Source: Trichomonas vaginalis G3 | Taxonomy: Eukaryota; Parabasalia; Trichomonadida; Trichomonadidae | Reading direction: 5' to 3' | Length of the DNA: 64,000 bases | Assembly (NCBI RefSeq): GCF_026262505.1 | Contig: NC_067204.1 | Location: 3,009,797-3,073,796, forward strand | Shown here: in pieces, positions 31,673 to 40,267 of the stretch | How positions within the stretch are numbered: the first letter of the stretch is position 1 | Layout of the letters: the number at the start of each line of letters is the position of its first letter | The notes under the pieces: generated by a model | What the model was told of the DNA's origin: nothing | The model's input: the letters and a program-made list of their open reading frames with translations, nothing else | The model's database searches: none | Made by a program: the position numbers and the translations under genes

Positions 31673-32491
31673 ATGAATTTTACAAAACCACCGTTACCGT
31701 TCTTTGGAAATAAGAGTAGATGTAAAGATATTATATTGAGAGAACTTAAGAAACTACCGAATGGTCTAACATTTGTAGATTTGTTCGGTGGAAGTTTCTA
31801 TATATCCCATTTGTGCCATACAATATTCCCAGACTCAAAGATTATATGCAATGACTTCGACAACTATATGGACCGTCTCAAACATATTCCAGACACAAAC
31901 AATATATTGAAAGAGTTAAAAGAAAAGATACCTATAGGTAAGATGGAACGTATACCATTAGATAACAAAAATATTGTGAGAGAGGTTTTGAAAAAAGCAG
32001 AATATATAGACTGGGATAGTATATCTGCTAGACTATTATATAGTGGTTCTATAAGAGTTCATGACATTGAAACACTTATGTCAAAAGTTTTATATCTTAA
32101 CTATACAAATGTTTTCAAAGAGGACATAGAAAAATATATTGAGGGTATAGAGTTTGTGAGATGTTATTGGACAGAGTTGTATGAAAAATATAAAGACAAG
32201 GAAAATGTTTTCTTTATAGTGGACCCGCCGTTCTATAACACATGGGATTTTCAATACCAAGTAGACTGGACTTTGAGAGACTCTTTAGAAACTTTAGACG
32301 TTTTACATAACCATCCATGCTTTTACTTTACATCCGATAAAAGTGGTTTGGAAACCGTTATGAGATGGTTAGAGGACATACATGACTATGAGTTTAGATA
32401 TGACAAGATAGAATATGAGAGAGGTCCTATAAACCGGAGAAAGTGTCATAACAAAGAAATTTTATTAGTAAGTAAATGTGGTTTGAAATAG
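31673..32491 (+). CDS. D12-class N6-adenine DNA methyltransferase (Polinton)
   Basis: The open frame of 272 residues has the three marks of Dam-type enzymes: N-terminal PFFGNKSR (about 9-16), where the family has P-F-x-W-x-G-x-K, the SAM-binding 'FVDLFGGSFYIS' (34-44), and the catalytic Asp-Pro-Pro-Phe (184-187). Such enzymes transfer methyl from SAM to adenine N6, often in GATC. It is the first gene inside the left terminal repeat, preceded by TTTTTATTATTATATATAA, the element's promoter-like signal. A related piece survives in the eroded element at the left of the window. It may mark element DNA, but that is inference. Confidence 0.82.
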   Translation: MNFTKPPLPFFGNKSRCKDIILRELKKLPNGLTFVDLFGGSFYISHLCHTIFPDSKIICNDFDNYMDRLKHIPDTNNILKELKEKIPIGKMERIPLDNKNIVREVLKKAEYIDWDSISARLLYSGSIRVHDIETLMSKVLYLNYTNVFKEDIEKYIEGIEFVRCYWTELYEKYKDKENVFFIVDPPFYNTWDFQYQVDWTLRDSLETLDVLHNHPCFYFTSDKSGLETVMRWLEDIHDYEFRYDKIEYERGPINRRKCHNKEILLVSKCGLK

Positions 32492-32607
32492 GACTACTTG
32501 TTTTAGGTTTTTTCCATTGTGTCATTTATTTCTTTGACGTGGCAGAAAAGTACAGAGAATATGAAGATGAACCAATGCCTGCAAATGTTCAGTATATGTA
32601 CTCGTAA
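32476..32607 (+). CDS. Small single-span membrane protein (Polinton)
   Basis: A 43-residue frame overlaps the last 16 bases of the methyltransferase gene. Residues 2-20 are hydrophobic (WFEIGLLVLGFFHCVIYFF), followed by an acidic tail. The same sequence is found, reversed, at the very start of the window, which shows it is a conserved part of this element family. Function is unknown. Confidence 0.5.
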   Translation: MWFEIGLLVLGFFHCVIYFFDVAEKYREYEDEPMPANVQYMYS

Positions 32608-32630
32608 GAGATATTTTTATCTAATATTAA

Positions 32631-32993
32631 ATGGACGCACAGAACTTAGCGAATGCACAGCAACCTGGACAACCAAACCCAGAGAATATTCCAAATGAAG
32701 TTAGAATACAAACTGCAATGGCAAACTATGGTCAAGTGCCAACAGATGTACAAATGCAAACTGCCATGTCAAATGACGCTGCGTTAGGTTTGCCACCATG
32801 GTATGCAAATATGAGATGGAAAGAGTTTTATACAAACCCTGAAGTGGGATATAAACAACTTTATGCAGATGACGCGAACACAGGAGTTGACCCAGAATAT
32901 GTTTTCTACCAGAGGAGAAACAGAATGTATGAGCTCCAGTTAAAGAATGCTATGGAACTCAACAGGAAACGTAAGAGACTAGGCGGACATTAG
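32631..32993 (+). CDS. Hypothetical Polinton protein, 120 aa
   Basis: It has a Gln/Asn/Pro-rich N-terminus with a repeated 'RIQTAMANYGQVPTDV / QMQTAMSND' motif, then 'GLPPWYANMRWKEFYTNPEVGYKQLYADD' and a basic helical end (LNRKRKRLGGH). The upstream TTTTTATCTAATATTAA is the element's usual signal. No family is recognised. Its position among putative virion genes suggests a structural role. Confidence 0.5.
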   Translation: MDAQNLANAQQPGQPNPENIPNEVRIQTAMANYGQVPTDVQMQTAMSNDAALGLPPWYANMRWKEFYTNPEVGYKQLYADDANTGVDPEYVFYQRRNRMYELQLKNAMELNRKRKRLGGH

Positions 32994-33011
32994 ATTTTTA
33001 CATATAGTAAA

Positions 33012-33254
33012 ATGGGTTTCTTCAGTAAGATAGGAAACTTCTTTCGAAATGTTGGAAGAGGTATATGGAATGGAATAAAAACCGTAGGAAGAGGAGTATG
33101 GAACGGTGTCAAAAATATTGGTAAAAGAGTAGGTCAGTTCGTTGGTATTATACCTAAAGACCCTGAACCAGAAGAACAAGCTCCTGTTATACAACAACCT
33201 GAACCTGCACCACAGTCTAGTTGGCAACCAAATCCAACACCTCAACCGTATTAA
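33012..33254 (+). CDS. Small amphipathic glycine-rich protein, putative minor virion protein
   Basis: The first ~45 of 80 residues repeat a basic amphipathic pattern (FFSKIGNFFRNVGRGIWNG, IKTVGRGVWNGVKNIGKRVG). A Pro/Glu/Gln-rich tail follows. Short membrane-active minor proteins of this look, such as adenovirus protein VI and its Polinton analogues, occur in related virions; that comparison is by style, not by proven homology. The gene starts 18 bases after the previous stop, with TTTTTACATATAGTAAA before the ATG. Confidence 0.5.
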   Translation: MGFFSKIGNFFRNVGRGIWNGIKTVGRGVWNGVKNIGKRVGQFVGIIPKDPEPEEQAPVIQQPEPAPQSSWQPNPTPQPY

Positions 33255-33258
33255 AAAA

Positions 33259-34107
33259 TTATATTTTTACCGTTCGATAGTAGTTGTATATGAAACTAAG
33301 TTCTAAGTAAAACGCATGGTATAATGGAATTATTCTTTTTCTTCCATCTGTAGTAAACCATACTTGAAAGTCTGAAATACTTCCACTTGGTGGTTCGTAT
33401 AACTTTGTAGGTTTTTCGTAAAAGTCATTTGCCAAGCATAAGAAAGAGTTTTGGGCGCCAGAAAATGAAGCATGAACAATAATAGCAGCTGGGTCGAAAA
33501 CATTTTCATATGTTCCATTAGGGTTTTCGACTTCATAAAAGTCTGGGTGTACTGGATATGCTGCAGGCTGATTTAACATCCTCATAAATCTATACCATGC
33601 CAAGTTGTTATATTTTGTAGAAATATAAACGTTTTCTCCAAGGTCTTCTATTCTATTGATTTTAACAGTTGCATTTTTCCTGTCATAAATAATATCGAGA
33701 TGGTACTCTCCTTCGTCAATGTTATACTGGTTTGCATATTCGATATAGATATCGTTTATTTTTTCTTGAAAAGCTTGAAGAGTTGTTTCTAAGTTTACAA
33801 GCAAACTAACTTGTAAAAGTTTTCCCTGTTCAAATTTCTCATACATACGTTTTTCTTTGTTATAGTATCGAACTTCAAAACCGACCGTAAATGGGAAACC
33901 ATGTATGGCTTCTGAAATGAACTTCATTCTACGAAAGCCAATAGCTTTTGTGACAGATGGGTCTCTTAGCCATCTTAATGGGTAGTCAAAACGATAGCCT
34001 TCATGCTTTACGGTCTCTGTCTCAAACTTTTGACCGACATTAGTAAAAAGTTCATCTAATGGTTTAGTTGTAGCAACTCTTGAATTTTCTTTTTCTATTG
34101 GAAGCAT
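33259..34107 (-). CDS. Putative virion protein, paralogue of the gene at 38 kb
   Basis: The 282-residue frame is clearly related along its length to the frame at 37,981-38,841. Shared blocks are 'YRFDYP-RWL', 'KAIGFRR', 'NVFDP', 'HASFS--NSFLC', 'FYEPPS-S-SDFQVWFTT' and 'FYLELSFIYNY'. Mostly beta-type sequence with few charges in the core would suit a capsid-associated or spike protein, but no family is recognised. It is transcribed away from the fibre region across an 18-bp intergenic stretch that carries promoter-like signals in both directions. Confidence 0.6.
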   Translation of the reverse strand: MLPIEKENSRVATTKPLDELFTNVGQKFETETVKHEGYRFDYPLRWLRDPSVTKAIGFRRMKFISEAIHGFPFTVGFEVRYYNKEKRMYEKFEQGKLLQVSLLVNLETTLQAFQEKINDIYIEYANQYNIDEGEYHLDIIYDRKNATVKINRIEDLGENVYISTKYNNLAWYRFMRMLNQPAAYPVHPDFYEVENPNGTYENVFDPAAIIVHASFSGAQNSFLCLANDFYEKPTKLYEPPSGSISDFQVWFTTDGRKRIIPLYHAFYLELSFIYNYYRTVKI

Positions 34108-34125
34108 ATTTTATCTAGAATAAAA
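34108..34125. promoter_or_regulatory. 18-bp bidirectional promoter-like spacer (Polinton)
   Basis: ATTTTATCTAGAATAAAA lies between the start of the minus-strand gene ending at 34,107 and an ATG at 34,126. It is close to palindromic around CTAGA and presents the element's TTTTAT-N-TAAAA pattern on both strands. Confidence 0.5.
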
Positions 34126-35408
34126 ATGTCGAAAGATATTGCTTCCATGAGAGAAATACACACAACCGACAACTCATTATGCAAGCTCTAAATAAGAACA
34201 CAACAAACTTTTCAAACTATTCTAAGATATCTGAGTCATTGAAAGAAGGAAACTTAAAACTGACATTAAACCCAATGACAGATGAGTTTCTATTTCAAGA
34301 CAAGAAGAACAATACTGTCTGTATAAATCCAACAAAAGGAACTTTAAACGAGAAACCTATAAATGAACTTCTTTTGAAAGCAGATGTTGACAACAAAGCT
34401 GACAAAGAATATGTAGACGATGCAATAGCAAAAGAAGAAGAAAGAGCTAACAATGCTTATGCAACAAAAGAACATACTCATCCTGAACTAGCAGACAAAA
34501 CATATGTTGACAATAAAATGTCAAGTGAAGTGACGAGAGCTGAAAACGAATATTCTAAAAAGACTCATACACATTCTATATCTGAAATAACAGACTTACA
34601 AGAAACCTTAAACAGTAAAAGTGCCGTTGGACATACACATACCATTGCAAATATTACAAACTTACAAGAAACCTTAAACAGGAAAAGTGCCGTTGGACAT
34701 ACACATTCTATATCTGAAATAACAGACTTAAACGTTAGCCTTGAAAAGAAAGCGGATAAGGAATATGTGGCTAGTAAGTTAGAGAAGAAAGCAGATAAGA
34801 CTCATACACATACAAGTTTTACAACTTTTACAGCAGATGATATTACACTAAACACAACCTTGCCAAGTAAAGGTCCAACAATACCACCGGCAACAAGTCT
34901 TGTAGATACTTTGATATCTAATGACAATAGTATTATGCATCTAAGACAGGAACTCAATGTGCTTAAACAAATTTTGCCGAATCTTATTTACCCGGTTGGC
35001 TCACTATATGTTTCAATGAACTCTACCAGACCAGAAACAGTTCTGGGTTTTGGAACTTAGACTCAAATAGTCGACAGGTTTTTGTATTGTGCAAACTCTT
35101 CAAAGGAAACAGGTGGAAGTAAAACGATTTCAGGTGAAAATTTACCTGCACACAGTCACTACATAGATTTAAGTACATCTGAATCAGGTTTGCATAGTCA
35201 TAGATTTTGGGATTGGTCAGGAATGACAAAAGGTAAAGGATATGATGTTAAAGAGGACGTTAAGTTTGCTATAAATTGTTACTGGAATAACACTGAGGGA
35301 GGAGGATACCATACACATCGCGTTTCAGGATATACGCAAACAACGGGACAAAGTAAAGACTACATGCCACCTTACATGACAGTTTACGCATGGTATAGAA
35401 TTGCTTAG
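34126..35408 (+). pseudogene. Fibre gene region with His-Thr-His repeats and phage-type collar end
   Basis: Frames at 34,179-35,060 and 35,082-35,408 carry parts typical of phage tail or virus fibres. There are repeated 'KKTHTHSISEITDLQETLNSK' style units, with HTH followed by an I--LQ-L-K heptad at least three times (about 34,560-34,740). There are also alternating 'ADKEYVD' coiled-coil pieces, and near the C-terminal side 'YPVGSLYVSMNST', 'GENLPAHSH' and a closing 'PPYMTVYAWYRIA', as in collar/microcollar ends of phage fibres. The gene is not whole. The role, receptor binding by a trimeric fibre, is inferred from those families. Confidence 0.65.
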
Positions 35409-36364
35409 TCGTCATTTTCAACTTCTTTAGCATATTCGTCAGGAGTTGTCTTATATTTGTTAGGAACTGTCTTTGAAAGTATACCACCTTGAACTTTGAC
35501 AAGTTTGAAACGAGGTCTGGCAATAGTAGTTTTATCTTCTGCTTGCAGTCTGTACATTTTGCCATGTTTGCCTAAAACTTCATAATATTCTCTTGTATAC
35601 TTTCTTCTATTTTTACGAACACGAATGTGAGTACCTGTCGGGTTCCCATTGTTGTCATAGTCAATAGTATTTTCATATGGGTCGCGTTTAGGTATTTCTA
35701 TTTTTACTTTGTCACCTTTCTGGAGTTTGAAGCCCGGCATTCTTTCTTGTTTGTCTCTTTTGACTAAATTATTAAATATATAGTCTTTCTCTAAGTCAGG
35801 GTTGTTTTTCATTTCTTCGGGGGAGTGGTTTCCCAAACCTTTTTGTTTACGGTTATTGTAAATATTTAAAACTTGTCTCATCTTTGCCATGGAGAAGTGT
35901 CTATATTTGTCGTCATATGACATTTCATTTGCTTCACCACCTTGTGGTTGGTTTAAGTCTCTTAACATTTTTATACAACCGTCAATGACACCAAGAGCAG
36001 AATGGTTTTGGTCGACAATGAAATATTGGGTTACATTTTTTGAACGCAGATAGTTTTTACATCATCTGATTTGAAAGAACTTTCACAGTCAGATGTCAGT
36101 TTTTGTTGGATGGTATTTGTCAACGAATATTGTCAAAGCAGTTTTCACATCTAAAATATTTTTGGACCATAATGGTATGGCTTCACAGTATCTTGTGTTT
36201 TGACCGACAAATATTAGCCAGTATGGTGGTCCATCTGTTCTAACTCTCGGAATGTTTTCCAAGATATCCATAAACCAAGCATTTGGTGTTGAACTAAAGA
36301 TTTTTATCATGAGTGCTTTCTTTGTCGCTTTAGAAACATAGGGGTCCTTGTTTGGATTCGTCAT
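35405..36364 (-). pseudogene. Retroviral-type integrase region (Polinton)
   Basis: One part (36,089-36,364) has integrase catalytic-core style sequence with 'WFMDILENIPRV' and 'YWLIFVGQNTRYCEAIPL', where the first acidic residue of the D-D-E triad lies. The other part (35,405-35,968) has the C-terminal beta-barrel or chromo-like sequence ('GFKLQKGDKVKIEIP', 'RKYTREYYEVLGKHGKMYRLQ', 'RPRFKLVKV'). Polinton integrases are of this rve type and make the 5-6-bp target duplications seen at the ends. The region is not whole. Confidence 0.72.
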
Positions 36365-36382
36365 TTTTTATCCTATAAAGAA
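36365..36382. promoter_or_regulatory. 18-bp bidirectional promoter-like spacer (Polinton)
   Basis: TTTTTTATCCTATAAAGAA separates the start of the integrase region on the minus strand from the ATG at 36,383. Like 34,108-34,125 it shows T-run plus ATAAA on both strands and has the same length. Confidence 0.45.
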
Positions 36383-36781
36383 ATGGGTTTATTTGGCGCA
36401 TTAGCAGGAGTTGCATCCAGATTTTTGCCCGCAGTGGGAACAATAGCCAGAGGTGTATTTGGAGTTGGAAGGAAGATTTTGAGTACATTAGGTATACTTA
36501 AAGAGAAAGCACAACCTATTATACAAACTGTACAGAAAGGTTGGGATGTAGCACGAGATGCAACAAATCTTATTCCAAATCCTGAAACAAGAGGAAAAGT
36601 TCAAGGATGGATGGACAATGTAGGAAGACAAGCAGGAAACTATTATAACAAAGCAAATGACTACTATAACCAAGCAGGACACTATATGGACCAAGGTGAA
36701 AGATTCTTTAACAGAGGATATAACCATGCACAAATGGGTAAACATAACCAACCTCAACCGCCTCAAACGTGGGGAATGTAA
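36383..36781 (+). CDS. Glycine-rich amphipathic protein, putative minor virion protein
   Basis: A 132-residue frame. Residues 1-40 are hydrophobic and Gly/Ala-rich with spaced Arg (GLFGALAGVASRFLPAVGTI, ARGVFGVGRKIL), followed by a helical middle. A Tyr/Asn/Gln-rich tail (YYNKANDYYNQAGHYMDQG) ends in MGKHNQPQPPQTWGM. The hydrophobic start recalls membrane-lytic peptides of non-enveloped viruses. Homology is unproven. Confidence 0.5.
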   Translation: MGLFGALAGVASRFLPAVGTIARGVFGVGRKILSTLGILKEKAQPIIQTVQKGWDVARDATNLIPNPETRGKVQGWMDNVGRQAGNYYNKANDYYNQAGHYMDQGERFFNRGYNHAQMGKHNQPQPPQTWGM

Positions 36782-36835
36782 AGTTTTTTACTGAGATGAA
36801 ATGAACAATACAGCATTGAGACAAATGGGTTCAAG

Positions 36836-36952
36836 ATGGATTTGTCGGCTTCCAGCAGTTACACACGTGTTTGTCAAGTTCTTCCTATACCTCAGGAAGT
36901 TTTAGACCGACTTAAAAAACCTAAACAACCAGTTGAAAACAAACCAAACTAA
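36836..36952 (+). CDS. Very short Polinton frame (38 aa)
   Basis: A 38-residue frame (MDLSASSSYTRVCQVLPIPQ...) ends in a Lys/Pro-rich tail. It sits between two genes that share the TTTTTACTGAGATGAAATG leader. It could be a small protein or a remnant. Confidence 0.25.
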   Translation: MDLSASSSYTRVCQVLPIPQEVLDRLKKPKQPVENKPN

Positions 36953-36970
36953 AATTTTTACTGAGATGAA

Positions 36971-37551
36971 ATGACCGAAGAAGTTGAAACGGTAGATGAC
37001 ACCACAAACAAAAAGTTCAGAACCATTGTCAAACTGTCAAAGAACTTACAGATGAAGAGAAAAATTCAATAATAGAAAGTGCCAGGTCTGGAAATACAAA
37101 CCCTAACTACAAAGTCACTTTTCATAAAAATGGAACGGCTAGTATCTCAAAAAAGAAACAGACTCTCACAAATAAAATATTGAAGTCTGAAGGAGCTTTC
37201 GAGACAACAGATGGAAAAGTTTACTTCACTGACCAACAGTTCATTATAGAACATCTCATTGACTTAGAGTCGAAATATTCTAAACTTTACAACAAACACA
37301 AAAAGTTGAAAGGAAAACAAAAACAAATGGCATATGATATTTATGAAGATGTTGACGACACAACTGTTCCTGCAGGTGAGGTAAAGTCAGAGGAACCGAA
37401 AAGTGACAAAAAACCGATAGAAGAAGAAAAACCAAAAACTGAAGATAAACCAAAACCAAAGTTTAGTTTGGAAACTAAACCAAGTCAACCTTCATTAGCT
37501 GGTATGGGTTGGCGTCAAAGACTTATGGCAGCAGGCGGTTATGTAAAGTAA
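36971..37551 (+). pseudogene. Acidic/lysine-rich Polinton gene region, not whole
   Basis: It starts after the leader TTTTTACTGAGATGAA. The readable part at 37,180-37,551 is charged: 'FTDQQFIIEHLIDLESKYSK', a KHKKLKGKQKQ helix, then a Pro/Lys/Glu-rich stretch (EEEKPKTEDKPKPK) and a conserved-looking end (AGMGWRQRLMAAGGYVK). No family recognised. Confidence 0.4.
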
Positions 37552-37580
37552 AGAAAAAATATTTTTTTATTTTTATAAAA

Positions 37581-37826
37581 ATGCCCCCATATAGAATGGA
37601 TAGAAAATCTGCTAGAATAAAAGCAGAGTTGCAAAGATATGGTTGGAGAGTTTCGAAGAAGTTTAAATATAGGAAGGGAAGACCCATAAAAGTCTATGAC
37701 AAACTGGCTGGTCTGACCTACGAAATGGATTTGGAAACAGCACGTGCCAATTATCCAAACAGACTAGAGAGGTTAGAAGAAGAACGTCTTATGGACATGC
37801 CTTTCGATGTGTTAAACATTGCATGA
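37581..37826 (+). CDS. Small basic Polinton protein (81 aa)
   Basis: The ATG at 37,581 follows TTTTTTTATTTTTATAAAA, the usual signal. The protein is basic in its first half (RMDRKSARIKAELQRYGWR, KKFKYRKGR) and acidic/helical at the end. It could bind nucleic acid in the virion; no family recognised. Confidence 0.5.
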   Translation: MPPYRMDRKSARIKAELQRYGWRVSKKFKYRKGRPIKVYDKLAGLTYEMDLETARANYPNRLERLEEERLMDMPFDVLNIA

Positions 37827-37980
37827 AGTAAAAATTTATTTTTTAAAAAGTGACATTTTTTAAATTTTATTTGAACTGTACGCTGAGTTTGTTGGAGAAG
37901 ACCGTTGGGAAACTTGTTTGTTAGATGAGAAATATGAAATGGCATACCATTTTAAAACAATATATTTTTACATATATTAA

Positions 37981-38841
37981 ATGCTTCAGGTTGAAAAACA
38001 AAGAACAAAAGTAGCAGATACAAAACCGTTAGACTATATCTTTACAAATGCTGGTAGGACTATTTCAGATGAAGAAATTTCATCCCGAGCATACAGGTTT
38101 GACTATCCAATTCGTTGGCTTCAAAGTCCTTCAGATGCAAAGGCAATAGGATTTAGAAGAGTTTTGTTTTCAAATAGAACTAACGCATTTATGTTCGCAG
38201 TATATTTTCATGGGCAGTATAAAGGTTCTGATGGTCTAATAGACAAATTTGACGAAATGAGAATCTTTACAGTTCGTTCAGACGAAAGTCTTGAGAAAAC
38301 TCTAAATGACTTTCAAACTCAAATGAACAAATATTATTGGGAATTTCAAGAAAAATACGACTCTTTACTAAATGGAACATACTATCTGAAACTAGAATAT
38401 GACAAGATGAACTCCACCGTTTCATTTCAAAAGATTGAAATTAACCCTCCAAGAGATACAGAGTTTTTATTTTGGAAAGTAGACAAACGTTCTTGGGCAC
38501 AATTTCTTCGGTTACTAAACCAGAACGAACCATTACCACCAGATGGTCCATTTAAATTTATACTTCCACCAGCAGATTTGACAGTTTATAGAAACGTGTT
38601 TGACCCTCAAAATGTTATGTGTCATGCAAGTTTCAGTTCAAGCAACAATAGTTTTCTATGTATTGGTAAGGACTTTTATGACTTTGCTTCTAAATTCTAC
38701 GAACCACCTAGTAACAGTTTCTCTGACTTTCAAGTTTGGTTCACAACAAATGGTGTGCAACATATTATTCCATTGTACTATGACTTTTATCTCGAATTGT
38801 CTTTCATATATAACTACGGAAAAGTGCTGAAAACGTATTGA
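37981..38841 (+). CDS. Putative virion protein, paralogue of the gene at 33.3 kb
   Basis: The 286-residue frame is colinear with 33,259-34,107 (shared motifs listed there), at a guessed 40-45% identity, on the opposite strand. Preceded by TTTTTACATATATTAA. Keeping two diverged copies suggests two related capsid-surface or spike positions, or a duplication within the element. No family recognised. Confidence 0.6.
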   Translation: MLQVEKQRTKVADTKPLDYIFTNAGRTISDEEISSRAYRFDYPIRWLQSPSDAKAIGFRRVLFSNRTNAFMFAVYFHGQYKGSDGLIDKFDEMRIFTVRSDESLEKTLNDFQTQMNKYYWEFQEKYDSLLNGTYYLKLEYDKMNSTVSFQKIEINPPRDTEFLFWKVDKRSWAQFLRLLNQNEPLPPDGPFKFILPPADLTVYRNVFDPQNVMCHASFSSSNNSFLCIGKDFYDFASKFYEPPSNSFSDFQVWFTTNGVQHIIPLYYDFYLELSFIYNYGKVLKTY

Positions 38842-38847
38842 AAAATA

Positions 38848-39180
38848 ATGTTTAGGGTAGAAGGTTAGATCTAACCTCTTTTCTACCCTCTTGAATTTTC
38901 ATGACTTCTTCGTAAATGTTTTGTCATGATTTCATCGTAAATGTTTTGTCAAGACTTCATCGTAAATGTTTTGTCATGACTTCTTCGTAAATGTTTTGTC
39001 ATGACTTCTTCGTAATGAGTGTAAAGGACCCAAAAATAAAGTTTATGTTAGAATGTTAGATCTAACATGTTTTCTAACATGTTTTCTAATCTCATGAATT
39101 TTCATGAATTTCCTTAAGATAGAAAAAATAAAGTTAGTTTTATTTTTTTATTTTTTTTTATTTTGTATGTAAAGACATAT
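38848..39180. repeat. Polinton regulatory repeat modules (TTAGATCT palindromes, 25-bp repeats)
   Basis: Two copies of a module (38,848-38,905 and 39,029-39,110) contain AGGTTAGATCTAACCT or TGTTAGATCTAACA followed by TTGAATTTTCATGA. Between them ATGACTTCTTCGTAAATGTT-TTGTC repeats four times. After them comes AAATAAAGTTAGTTTTATTT, T-rich, ending at the next gene. The same order recurs before other KilA-N genes. Confidence 0.75.
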
Positions 39181-39486
39181 ATGTCAAACATTGCGTTTGA
39201 AACAGTTAGAAAGATAGACAATGACACCAAATTGGTTAGAATAGGTGATTTAAACGTAAGATACTCAAAGAAATACAACAAATATTCTTTGTCAGACATT
39301 ATATCTCCATCTGGAAAGAGACCGCAGGACTGGGTTAGAATTGCTTCTAGTCAGAAAATTTTGACAAGAAATCCTGAGCTCATGATATCAGTAGCATTTC
39401 ATGGAACAAGAGCATATCTTATAGACAAAAGTCTTATACCAATAGTTTTGTTATGGTTAGACCAGTTGTTGGATATAACTTCATAA
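39181..39486 (+). CDS. KilA-N-like domain protein (Polinton)
   Basis: The frame of 101 residues reads 'LVRIGDLNVRYSKKYNKYSLSDI', 'GKRPQDWVRIASSQKIL' and 'GTRAYLIDKSLIPIVLLWLDQLL', the order of a KilA-N DNA-binding domain ending in the typical tryptophan-leucine helix. KilA-N genes are widespread in large DNA viruses and phages. It overlaps the start of the following GIY-YIG-like frame. The ATG at 39,181 is preferred; the codons upstream have no ATG. Confidence 0.6.
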   Translation: MSNIAFETVRKIDNDTKLVRIGDLNVRYSKKYNKYSLSDIISPSGKRPQDWVRIASSQKILTRNPELMISVAFHGTRAYLIDKSLIPIVLLWLDQLLDITS

Positions 39487-39791
39487 CTTATGGTTCATTC
39501 GATACGGAACGTTGCAGTGAAGGCTTACTTTACATCGTTCAGAAACCGAAGGACTTCAATACAAAGAGATATAAGATAGGAAGAACATATAATATAACTC
39601 AAAGATATGACAGTACAGTCAATAGAGTCAAGGTTGTGTTCGTTAATGATATGAGAGCTGCTGAAACAGAACTACTTGAAAAGTTTGAGAAAATGTATGG
39701 TGCTCCCACGAAAGGTAAAGAAACGTTTGAAGTAGATGAGATAGATAAAGCTATAAAATTATTTGACGAAGTTGCTGAAAAATACATGTAA
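39453..39791 (+). CDS. GIY-YIG / T5orf172-like domain protein (Polinton)
   Basis: A 112-residue frame with 'EGLLYIVQKPKDFNTKRYKIGRTYNITQRYDS', 'VVFVNDMRAAETELLEKFEKMYGAP' and 'KETFEVDEIDKAIKLFDEV'. That is the pattern of the T5orf172/MUG113 branch of GIY-YIG proteins. In poxvirus-like and phage proteins this domain often accompanies KilA-N, and here it lies directly beside one. Confidence 0.62.
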   Translation: MVRPVVGYNFITYGSFDTERCSEGLLYIVQKPKDFNTKRYKIGRTYNITQRYDSTVNRVKVVFVNDMRAAETELLEKFEKMYGAPTKGKETFEVDEIDKAIKLFDEVAEKYM

Positions 39792-39864
39792 AGCGTTTAT
39801 TTTTGGTCTTTTGTGAAAGATAGAAAAAATAAAGTTAGTGTCATTTTTTTGTATTTTTTGTATG

Positions 39865-40267
39865 TTAGATATGATTTCAGGGATTTTTTTGACGAAGTGT
39901 TACTCTTCACTTCGTCAAAAAATAACAGTTATCTAATGAAAAAGTGTCATTTTTTGTATTTTTTTGTATAAAAGACATGATTTCAGGGATTTTTTTGACA
40001 AAGTGTTACTCTTCACTTCGTCAAAAAATAACAGTTATCTAATGAAAAAGTGTCATTTTTTGTATTTTTTTGTATAAAAGATATGATTTCAGGGATTTTT
40101 TTGACGAAGTGTTACTCTTCACTTCGTCAAAAAATAACAGTTATCTAATGAAAAAGTGTCATTTTTTGTATTTTTTGTATAAAAGATATGATTTCAGGGA
40201 TTTTTTTGACGAAGTGTTACTCTTCACTTCGTCAAAAAATAACAGTTATCTAATGAAAAAGTGTCAT
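39865..40267. repeat. Four tandem ~106-bp units, each with a 15-bp-arm hairpin
   Basis: Each unit contains TTTTTTGACGAAGTG-TTACTCTT-CACTTCGTCAAAAAA, then AACAGTTATCTAATGAAAAAG and TGTCATTTTTTGTATTTTT. Copies begin about 39,885, 39,991, 40,095 and 40,202. One copy has a change in one arm only. Rho-independent-terminator-like shape is coincidental in a eukaryote. Position is just after the GIY-YIG-like gene. Confidence 0.85.
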
